Shown piece by piece: positions 7,686 through 13,178 of a stretch of 13,859 nucleotides of DNA. Every line of letters begins with the position of its first letter. Positions within the stretch are counted from its first letter, which is position 1. The notes beneath the pieces are model-generated. The model saw nothing but the letters and a program-made list of their open reading frames with translations, searched no databases and was not told where the DNA came from. This DNA is from SFJ001 sp045118955 (GTDB lineage: Bacteria; Bacillota; Clostridia; Oscillospirales; Ruminococcaceae). A program made the translations under genes and the position numbers. Where the stretch lies: assembly GCA_045118955.1 (NCBI GenBank), contig JBGVKB010000093.1, forward strand, positions 1 through 13,859, in the 5' to 3' direction.

Positions 7686-7703
7686 GGAATGTCCGCTGAT
7701 TCG

Positions 7704-7732
7704 ATTGTAACAGAGGAAGAAAAGAATGTCAA
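7704..7732 (-). promoter_or_regulatory. Sigma-A type promoter of the MATE gene
   Basis: The minus strand has a perfect TTGACA (7732-7727), a 17-bp spacer and TACAAT (7709-7704). The start is expected near 7697, about 79 nt before the GTG start codon. It begins only 17 bp after the stop codon of the upstream gene. Confidence 0.85.
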
Positions 7733-7748
7733 AAACAGCGAAAGCCCT

Positions 7749-8684
7749 TTACGAATGCAGCCGCCGGATGATGCGGAAGGCGGTGGTGTGCTCGGTGACC
7801 AGGGCGTAGTCCACCGCGAAGAACACGGTGCCGTTGGTGGGGCTGAGCAGCTCGGCCCGCACCTCGCCGGTGAAGGGATCCAGAAGCTGTCCCAGCACCT
7901 GATGATACTCCACGAACTGGCCGGGGTCCGCAAGACGGCGGAAGATGCCGCCGCAGGGGGTCATCACGTTGGTAAGAGCCTCCTCATGCACCAGCGTGGA
8001 GATGTAGCCGCTGTGGCAGTTGTACTTCACGATGCCCAGCCGGGACAGGAAGCGCAGCACCGCGGTGACTGCCTCCTGCGCGCTGACCTCGTCGATGGTG
8101 GCGGTGGACTTGGTGTAGATGGAAAAGGAGTTGGTCTCCCACACCTGCCAGTTGTAGTCCAGCGTGGTGGTGTCGTAGGGGGTGGGCTTGCGCAGCATCA
8201 CATAGGGCAGGCCGAACAGGTTGGCCAGATTGGCGTTCTGGTAGCCGGTGTCCAGCATACGGACGTGGGGCACCGGCTCGCCGGGCATATGGGAACTGGC
8301 GAAATGTACGCCGTAGGGATAATCCTTTACCGCCTCGAACAGAGCGGAGGCGATGCGCTGGGTGGTCTCGCCGGCGTCATAGCCGGGGAACATCCGGTTG
8401 ATGTCGGTGCCGTCCATGGCCCAGAACCGGCTGCCCACGTTGATGGAGAAGTGGTTGACGCAGGGCACCACAAGGATCTCATAGCCGGAGCTGATGTCGC
8501 CGTGGTGCTCCATCCATTTGAGCTGGCGCACAAGCTGGCTGCAGATGTACATCTGCTGAACCTCGTTGCCCCGCATGGCGCCCACCACACAGAGGCTCTT
8601 TTCTCCCCGGCCGAAGCGGAAGCCCTCCACATGGAGCTTCTGACGGTACGGGGTGTCCAGCACGAACAGGGTCTCCTGTTTCAT
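7749..8684 (-). CDS. Succinylglutamate desuccinylase/aspartoacylase-family protein with degenerate active site
   Basis: 311-aa cytoplasmic protein, clearly homologous to the gene immediately upstream; they share VNxxxIN(x3)R, D(I/M)NRxFPG, the PxVR stretch and a C-terminal PxTGE...SPxNG barrel-like region. In the AstE/AspA zinc hydrolase family a GxHGxE motif gives two metal ligands, a later His gives the third and a Glu is catalytic. Here the first motif reads GAMRGNE, with Arg38 at the His position and Glu41 kept. The region matching DIHAS reads HFASS (Phe128 at the His position), and the catalytic EMG reads TKS (Thr191). By hand alignment only the metal Glu survives, so it may be catalytically dead, a regulatory partner, or an enzyme using other residues (His127 or His132 are near). 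Its ATG overlaps the previous stop (ATGA) with GGAGG 9 nt upstream, so translation is probably coupled. Confidence 0.85.
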   Translation of the reverse strand: MKQETLFVLDTPYRQKLHVEGFRFGRGEKSLCVVGAMRGNEVQQMYICSQLVRQLKWMEHHGDISSGYEILVVPCVNHFSINVGSRFWAMDGTDINRMFPGYDAGETTQRIASALFEAVKDYPYGVHFASSHMPGEPVPHVRMLDTGYQNANLANLFGLPYVMLRKPTPYDTTTLDYNWQVWETNSFSIYTKSTATIDEVSAQEAVTAVLRFLSRLGIVKYNCHSGYISTLVHEEALTNVMTPCGGIFRRLADPGQFVEYHQVLGQLLDPFTGEVRAELLSPTNGTVFFAVDYALVTEHTTAFRIIRRLHS

Positions 8685-9619
8685 TCGTTGGCGCCTCCTT
8701 TCAGGATCCGGGCCAGCAGGCTGCCGGGGTAGACCACCGGGTATTCCCGCAGGGTGAACAGCAGGCCGTTGGAGGGGGAATGGATCTCCTCTTTGGTCTC
8801 GCCGGTCATGGGGTCGGCGATGATGCCGAGCCGCTGACCCTGCTGCACCATGCCGTTGTGGGCCACCGAGGGCAGGAAGATGCCCGCGGCCGAGGCGTTG
8901 ATAAAGGCCACATCGTCGTGGCTGATGATCGGCTCACGGGGGGGCTGGGTCTCGCCGTCCCACATCCCCATGTGTGCCATCAGGTTCAGGATGCCGGCGA
9001 TGAGCTGATCGCCGTATTCTTTGGTGATGCGCATGCCCACGCCCATCTCCACCACAAGGCAGGGGGTGCCGGTGCTGTTCAGGCTGTAGGCGAGGGTGCT
9101 CTCCAGTACGGTGGCGGCGGCGTGGATCCAGATGAAGTCCACGTTCAGCAGCCGGGCCATAGGCACCAGCTTCTCGGCGCTCAGCTCGTTCACCCGCACC
9201 TGGGGCAGCTCCTTCAAAAAGATGTTGCTGGCGTGGATGTCGATGACCATATCCGCGCCCTGCATATCCTCCATGGCCTTCATGGCGGCGTACTCGGCCA
9301 TGTGGCCGTCCTCCCGGCCGGGGAAGATGCGGTTCATATCAAGGTCGAACAGAGGGACGCCCCGGGTGATGCTGTTGATGCCCAGCGGGTTCATGGCGGG
9401 GTACAGATCCACCGTGCCGTGCAGCAGCTCGCGCTGTGCGTTCAATTGGCGGGTCAGCTCCCACAGGACGTACTGGCCCTCCAGCTCGTCGCCGTGGGTG
9501 CCGGTCACGAGGCAGATGCGCTTGCCCCGGTCGTTGCCGGGCAGCGGGGTGATGCGGTTTTTCTTGATCTCCAGTGATTCCTGCACAGGAAGCTGGAGCG
9601 AAACGACGGTGTGTTCCAT
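8681..9619 (-). CDS. Succinylglutamate desuccinylase/aspartoacylase-family zinc hydrolase
   Basis: 312-aa member of the AstE/AspA branch of the M14-like zinc carboxypeptidase fold, whose members cleave amide bonds of N-acyl amino acids. The metal site is intact: VTGTHGDELEG gives His and Glu, and VIDIHASN gives the second His. NPLGINSITR and DMNRIFPG are the usual substrate-binding Arg regions, and VVEMGVG holds the catalytic Glu. The C-terminal part (about 215-312, SAAGIFLPSVAHNGMVQQGQRLG... MTGETKEEIHSPSNG) looks like the beta-barrel or lipoyl-like cap of the family. The substrate is unknown; the absence of arginine-catabolism genes nearby argues against a true AstE. ATG 9619 is preferred (AAGGGA 10 nt upstream); the open frame extends 57 codons further but that stretch contains the promoter. 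It is the first gene of a two-gene unit with a degenerate paralogue. Confidence 0.88.
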   Translation of the reverse strand: MEHTVVSLQLPVQESLEIKKNRITPLPGNDRGKRICLVTGTHGDELEGQYVLWELTRQLNAQRELLHGTVDLYPAMNPLGINSITRGVPLFDLDMNRIFPGREDGHMAEYAAMKAMEDMQGADMVIDIHASNIFLKELPQVRVNELSAEKLVPMARLLNVDFIWIHAAATVLESTLAYSLNSTGTPCLVVEMGVGMRITKEYGDQLIAGILNLMAHMGMWDGETQPPREPIISHDDVAFINASAAGIFLPSVAHNGMVQQGQRLGIIADPMTGETKEEIHSPSNGLLFTLREYPVVYPGSLLARILKGGANE

Positions 9620-9648
9620 GGGCAAAGGGTCCCTTCTGTTGTGAACTG

Positions 9649-9664
9649 GGGCGGCGTGCCGCCC
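9649..9664. repeat. Perfect 16-bp inverted repeat at the 5' end of the aspartoacylase-like transcript
   Basis: GGGCGG and CCGCCC flank a CGTG centre, about 10 nt after the predicted transcription start (near 9674) and before the ribosome binding site (9630-9637). It could be a repressor operator or a 5'-stabilising hairpin; the sequence alone does not decide. Confidence 0.6.
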
Positions 9665-9680
9665 GAATGCTATCTCTTGT

Positions 9681-9710
9681 ATTGTAGCCCTTTGGTCACG
9701 GGTTTGGCAA
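9681..9710 (-). promoter_or_regulatory. Promoter of the aspartoacylase-like gene pair
   Basis: The minus strand has TTGCCA (9710-9705), an 18-bp spacer and TACAAT (9686-9681). The start is expected near 9674, about 55 nt before the ATG at 9619. Confidence 0.72.
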
Positions 9711-9788
9711 GGGTGAATGGTCGATTTTTTGTAAATTGTGACGAACACAGCCGCCGGGCATCGGGTGTCGACTCTGCAGTTTGCACAC

Positions 9789-9831
9789 AAAAATGCCCGA
9801 CCTGCGCCGGAAAACGACCGCAGGACGGGCA
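9789..9831 (-). terminator. Intrinsic terminator of the ATP-grasp/alpha-E/transglutaminase operon
   Basis: The minus-strand stem TGCCCGTCCTGCG (9831-9819) pairs with CGCAGGTCGGGCA (9806-9794) with a single T-T mismatch in 13 bp, and five T follow (9793-9789). It starts 9 nt after the transglutaminase stop codon. It clearly separates this operon from the aspartoacylase-like pair downstream. Confidence 0.92.
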
Positions 9832-9839
9832 GATATGAT

Positions 9840-10664
9840 TTAGAACTGGGGGATGATGAGGGTCTGTGCGCAGGGTCGAGCTTGCTGCAGGGGGCCTGCG
9901 TCCCGCACGGTCAGGTGGACGAGCTGGGTCTGGTCGGCGTTGCCCACAAAGGTGCCCTGCTGCACAGGGCAGTCCCGGTAGTCGCGGCCCACGGCCAGTC
10001 GGATGTACCCCTCGTCCGCCCGTTTGCCGCGGGTGGGGTCAAAGCCCACCCAGCCCTGCGGCAGGGCCACCTCCACCCATGCATGGGTGGCACCCTCGCC
10101 CAGCGGCATACCGCAGCAGTAGCGGGCGGCAAGGCCGTTCATGCGGCACAGGGTCAGCAGAATGTGGGCGTAGTCCTGACAGACGCCCTGCCCGGCGGCG
10201 AAGGCCTGCGCGGCGGTGGTGGCCACGCTGGTGGTGCCGGGGGCGTAGACCATGCGGGCCGAGACCGCGTCGCTCAGGGCTTGGGCGCGCTGCTCCGGGT
10301 CATCGGGCAGGCACAGGGACGCGGAGAACTCGGTCAGCGCCCCGTCCGGTCGGGTCAGGGGCGAGGACAGGCGGAAGGCCGGATGCACCGGCTGGGGTGT
10401 GCGGCGGCTCAGGTCCACCTCCACCCGCCCGCGGGAGATGAAGCGGAAGGTGCTGTGGGTTTCCAGGCAGTCGCCGCTCATCAGCAGGTTGCCGAAGCCG
10501 TCCCGGTGCCAGGTCTGGTGCCCCTGCGGCTGAAGCTCCAGCTGCCAGGAAACCACCCGCTGTACGTCGCTGTCCGAAGGGACGCACCGCAGGCAGTAGT
10601 GGTGCATCCCGATGGGCACGCTGGTGGTCATCCGGGTGTCGAAGCAATAGTCAAGCAATCTCAC
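9840..10664 (-). CDS. Transglutaminase-like cysteine protease family protein
   Basis: 274-aa protein with the COG1305 layout: an N-terminal beta-rich region (about 1-115, the 'bacterial transglutaminase-like N-terminal' part, with LELQPQGHQTWHRDGFGN) followed by the papain-like core. The catalytic triad is visible: Cys162 in GQGVCQDYAH, His194 in GATHAWVEV and Asp209 in GFDPTRG. I see no signal peptide or membrane segment, so it is probably cytoplasmic. Bacterial members are usually peptidases or amidases, not true crosslinking enzymes. The GTG start at 10664 has GGAGG 10 nt upstream. It is the last of three genes, 21 bp after the alpha-E gene and just before a strong terminator. Linkage to an ATP-grasp ligase suggests that it cleaves or trims the product of that ligase; this is inference from the known gene neighbourhood. 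Confidence 0.9.
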   Translation of the reverse strand: MRLLDYCFDTRMTTSVPIGMHHYCLRCVPSDSDVQRVVSWQLELQPQGHQTWHRDGFGNLLMSGDCLETHSTFRFISRGRVEVDLSRRTPQPVHPAFRLSSPLTRPDGALTEFSASLCLPDDPEQRAQALSDAVSARMVYAPGTTSVATTAAQAFAAGQGVCQDYAHILLTLCRMNGLAARYCCGMPLGEGATHAWVEVALPQGWVGFDPTRGKRADEGYIRLAVGRDYRDCPVQQGTFVGNADQTQLVHLTVRDAGPLQQARPCAQTLIIPQF

Positions 10665-10685
10665 GGAAAAGGCTCCTCCGTTTCG

Positions 10686-11369
10686 TCAGATGCCGGGGAA
10701 CAGCCCCTCCAGCGGAGCCAGAAGCTGGCTGGTGGGCGGGGTGGGGGCATTTTCGTCCAGCACCGCGTCGATCAGCACATCCAGTGCGGCCCGGTTGGGG
10801 GTCAGCGGGGTTTTGTACAGGCGGTTGAACAGCTTCAGGAACTCCCGATGGATCTGTTCCTGCGGTTCGCCCATGCGGATGAGCAGGTCCACCTGCTCCA
10901 GGCTGGTGCCGGTCTTGATGATGTTTCGGCCGTCGTCGTCCATCATCTCCTCGTAACAGCAGCCGCGGAAGGCCATGATGTCGTCCCGCACCCACTGCAG
11001 CTCCATCATGGGTGCCTCGCTGGCGGCGGCCATGTCCATGGCGTTCATGGCCATCTGGATGTAGGCCAGCGCGGCGGAGCCGAGGGTCGCCCGCAGCACG
11101 ATGGCGTTGTCGTAGGCAAAGCGCAGGCTGCAGATGACCGAGTTGGGGTCGGACACATCGAATAAGTAACGGGTGCAGAAATCCTGTGCGGAGATGTACC
11201 GGTTGGGGATGCCCATGCGGGCGCAGTAGTCGGCGTAGTTGGCGGGGGCGCAGCCGTCCACCGAGGCGTCGTAGATCTCCTGTGCATAGTTCAGGGTGAT
11301 GCAGACGCGATCCAGATACCGCCCCAGCCAGAACAGGCGGTTTACCTTATTTATCGAGAGAGTACCCAT
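10686..11369 (-). CDS. Alpha-E domain protein (DUF403/COG2307 type)
   Basis: 227-aa, mainly helical protein. The N-terminus (SINKVNRLFWLGRYLDRV, residues 4-21) matches the start typical of alpha-E proteins, with the W-x-GRY-x-(E/D)R core. A second conserved-looking stretch is SVICSLRFAYDNAIVLRATLGSAALAYIQMA. No enzymatic motif is known for the family; members are found as a separate gene beside, or fused to, COG2308 ATP-grasp proteins, so a scaffold or partner role is likely. At 227 aa it is shorter than many family members (about 300 aa). ATG 11369 lies inside the end of the ATP-grasp gene, a 19-bp overlap. The ribosome binding site AAGGAGGAGG also lies in that gene, about 12 nt upstream, so translation is probably coupled. 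Confidence 0.85.
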   Translation of the reverse strand: MGTLSINKVNRLFWLGRYLDRVCITLNYAQEIYDASVDGCAPANYADYCARMGIPNRYISAQDFCTRYLFDVSDPNSVICSLRFAYDNAIVLRATLGSAALAYIQMAMNAMDMAAASEAPMMELQWVRDDIMAFRGCCYEEMMDDDGRNIIKTGTSLEQVDLLIRMGEPQEQIHREFLKLFNRLYKTPLTPNRAALDVLIDAVLDENAPTPPTSQLLAPLEGLFPGI

Positions 11370-12661
11370 GTATCCTTAAAACCTCCTCCTTGACTCGAGT
11401 TGACCACAAAGCTGTCGGGGTTGCGGGAGAAGCGGGTCAGACCGCTGGGCCACACCTGGGTGGTCTCGCCGGTCACCACAAAGGCACGGAGATCCGCCTT
11501 GCGCATCACCTGCTTGCCGTTCTCCAGAATGGGCAGATCCAGGAAGTCGATGACCTCCTGCGCGATGAAGCGCCGCGGCTCCGCCTCGATGGTGGCGCGC
11601 AGGTCGGCAAGCTGCTCGGCGGTCATGTCGCTGCCGAACACCACGCCGTAGCCGCCCGCCTCGGCCACGTCCTTGACCACCAGCTTGTGCAGGTTGGCCA
11701 GAACATACGCCTTGTCCTCCTCGTAGAAGGGCAGGTAGGTGGGGGCGTTGTTGAGGATCGGCTCCTCATTCAAATAGTAGCGGATCATCTTGGGCACGAA
11801 GTAGTAGATGCCCTGGTCATCGGCCACGCCGTTGCCGGGGGCGTTCAGCAGAGCCACGTTGCCCGCGCGGTAGGCGCTCATAATGCCGGGAATGCCGATG
11901 AGGCTCTCGGACAGGAAGGTGGTGGGGTCGAGGTACTCGTCGCTGATGCGGCGGTAGACACAGCCCACCCGCTGGGGGCCTTCGGAGCCGCGGTAGTACA
12001 GCACGCTGTCCTCACAGTACAGCTCGTCGCACTCGGCCAGCACCGCGCCGGTCTGCTCAGCCAGATAGCTGTGCTCAAAGTAGGCGGCGTTGTAGCGGCC
12101 CGGGGTAAAGATGACGTTGATGCCGCCGGTGTTTACGTTGTCCATGGCGGCGCGCAGCATCCCGCCGTAGCCGCGGTTGTCCACCACCGCGTTGCGCTGG
12201 AAGCTGCCGGGGCTGCACTGGCGGCACAGGCCGCGCGCGATGAGCGGGTAGGACGCGCCGGAGGGGATGCGGAGATTGTCCTCCAGAATGAACCAGCTCC
12301 CGTCCTTACCCTGCACCAGATCGATGCCGCTGATGTGGCTGTAGATGCCCTTGGGGGGCATGATGCCCTCGCACTGGGGCAGCCAGCCGGAGGAGGAGAA
12401 CACGAAGTCCTCGGGCACGACGCCGTCATGGATGATCTTTTTTTCGCTGTAGATGTCCTTCAAAAACAGGTTCAGCGCGTTGACACGCTGGATCAGACCC
12501 TTTTCGAGGGTCTGGAACTCCTCATGGGTGATGACGCGGGGAATGGGGTCGTAGGGGAACAGCCGCTCCTGAAAGGAGCCGTTTTTGTAGATGCCGAATT
12601 TTACGCCGTAACGCGCCAACTGGCGGTTGATCCGGTCGGCATGGACGAGCATTTGATCCAA
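11351..12661 (-). CDS. Circularly permuted ATP-grasp protein (COG2308 type)
   Basis: 436-aa protein of the circularly permuted type 2 ATP-grasp family, predicted to form an amide bond using ATP. Family motifs appear in order: GIDLVQGKDGSWFILEDNLR (112-131) leading into IPSGASYPL, LLNAPGNGVADD (271-282), YLNEEPIL (296-303), LVVKDVAEAGGYGVVFG (327-343), FIAQEVIDF (365-373), the DLRAFVV strand (390-396), and the C-terminal NSSQGGGFKDTWVL (421-434). The conserved Lys, Glu, Asp and Asn residues of the nucleotide/metal site appear present. The best start is TTG 12661, with GGGAGGG 7 nt upstream; ATG 12652 is in frame but 16 nt from that site. It heads an operon with alpha-E and transglutaminase-like genes, a recurrent trio proposed (Iyer, Aravind and colleagues) to make or modify peptides. 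The substrate is unknown. It is somewhat shorter than many homologues (about 470 aa). Confidence 0.92.
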   Translation of the reverse strand: MDQMLVHADRINRQLARYGVKFGIYKNGSFQERLFPYDPIPRVITHEEFQTLEKGLIQRVNALNLFLKDIYSEKKIIHDGVVPEDFVFSSSGWLPQCEGIMPPKGIYSHISGIDLVQGKDGSWFILEDNLRIPSGASYPLIARGLCRQCSPGSFQRNAVVDNRGYGGMLRAAMDNVNTGGINVIFTPGRYNAAYFEHSYLAEQTGAVLAECDELYCEDSVLYYRGSEGPQRVGCVYRRISDEYLDPTTFLSESLIGIPGIMSAYRAGNVALLNAPGNGVADDQGIYYFVPKMIRYYLNEEPILNNAPTYLPFYEEDKAYVLANLHKLVVKDVAEAGGYGVVFGSDMTAEQLADLRATIEAEPRRFIAQEVIDFLDLPILENGKQVMRKADLRAFVVTGETTQVWPSGLTRFSRNPDSFVVNSSQGGGFKDTWVLSR

Positions 12662-12804
12662 AATGATTCCCTCCCTTTGATCGCACCCGCAAAGGCAAGA
12701 AAGCGGGCGACACCCTTTCCGCAGTCGGGCGCACCCCTTTGCCGGTGCTTATGAAAAAAAGACAGCGGAGCCGGGCAGAACGGACCACACTGCTATTTAA
12801 TAAC

Positions 12805-12833
12805 AGTTTAACAGACTTAAAAATCAGTGTCAA
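12805..12833 (-). promoter_or_regulatory. Sigma-A type promoter of the ATP-grasp operon
   Basis: The minus strand has a perfect TTGACA (12833-12828), a 17-bp spacer and TAAACT (12810-12805). The start is expected near 12798, giving a leader of about 137 nt before the TTG start codon. Confidence 0.85.
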
Positions 12834-13038
12834 TCAGACTTGGCGGCAAAACGATGGATTTTCAGAGAAAAATGAGAGAAAAACAGCGGAAAACAGCGAT
12901 GGGACGCTTGATAAAAAATCCTGGGCGGCCAACCTGCCGGCGGCCGGCGGACGGGCGGCAAAGCGCGGGGCCGTAAAGTAAAAATATGCGCGAAAGGAAG
13001 AAAAATTTCGTATTAACAGTTTTTTAACGGGTGCTGCC

Positions 13039-13068
13039 TTGAAAAGGGGATGCGGGGCGTGTTATACT
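13039..13068 (+). promoter_or_regulatory. Promoter of the RND permease gene
   Basis: TTGAAA (13039-13044), an 18-bp spacer and TATACT (13063-13068) on the plus strand. The start is expected near 13075, just before the 14-bp palindrome and about 104 nt before the ATG. Confidence 0.8.
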
Positions 13069-13085
13069 TGCAGGCGCAAGCACCG

Positions 13086-13099
13086 ACCGACCGGTCGGT
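13086..13099. promoter_or_regulatory. Perfect 14-bp palindrome, candidate TetR-family operator
   Basis: ACCGACCGGTCGGT is identical to its reverse complement, and one more ACCG copy precedes it. It sits about 11 nt after the predicted RND transcription start. GC-rich palindromes of this size and position are typical of TetR-type repressors of efflux genes. No regulator gene is visible in the window, so the binding protein is an inference. Confidence 0.6.
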
Positions 13100-13105
13100 A
13101 CAAAC

Positions 13106-13129
13106 ACAGGCCGCGGAAACAGGCCGCGG
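13106..13129 (+). repeat. Two direct copies of ACAGGCCGCGG in the RND leader
   Basis: The 11-bp unit occurs at 13106-13116 and 13119-13129 with a 2-bp gap. Each copy contains the CCGCGG palindrome. It lies just downstream of the candidate operator. It may be a second protein-binding site or leader structure, or a small local duplication. Confidence 0.6.
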
Positions 13130-13140
13130 CAATGGGTGCC

Positions 13141-13165
13141 GGACGGCGCGTCCGTCCGCACGGAC
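13141..13165 (+). other. Two mutually exclusive hairpins ahead of the RND ribosome binding site
   Basis: GGACGG (13141-13146) can pair with CCGTCC (13152-13157). Alternatively GTCCGT (13150-13155) can pair with ACGGAC (13160-13165) over a CCGC loop. Both stems are perfect 6-bp stems and they share bases, so only one can form. The second ends three bases before the Shine-Dalgarno GGAGG (13168-13172). No function is known. Confidence 0.45.
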
Positions 13166-13178
13166 CCGGAGGAAGCAT

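Larger units (their letters stand above)
12662..13178. other. Divergent intergenic control region (517 bp)
   Basis: No gene is supported here. The left part is the leader of the ATP-grasp operon. It holds a possible long-range stem, GCAAAGG (12689-12695) with CCTTTGC (12736-12742), enclosing two similar AAAGGG...CGCCCG segments. Then come the minus-strand promoter (12805-12833) and an A-rich stretch (about 12840-13030) in which I see nothing convincing. The right part holds the RND promoter, a 14-bp palindrome and a structured RND leader. A 41-codon frame from ATG 12854 has no ribosome binding site and is probably chance. Confidence 0.7.

Noticed and set aside
12854..12979. Short plus-strand frame beginning MDFQRKMREKQRK
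   Set aside because: No Shine-Dalgarno, A-rich intergenic composition and no recognisable features.
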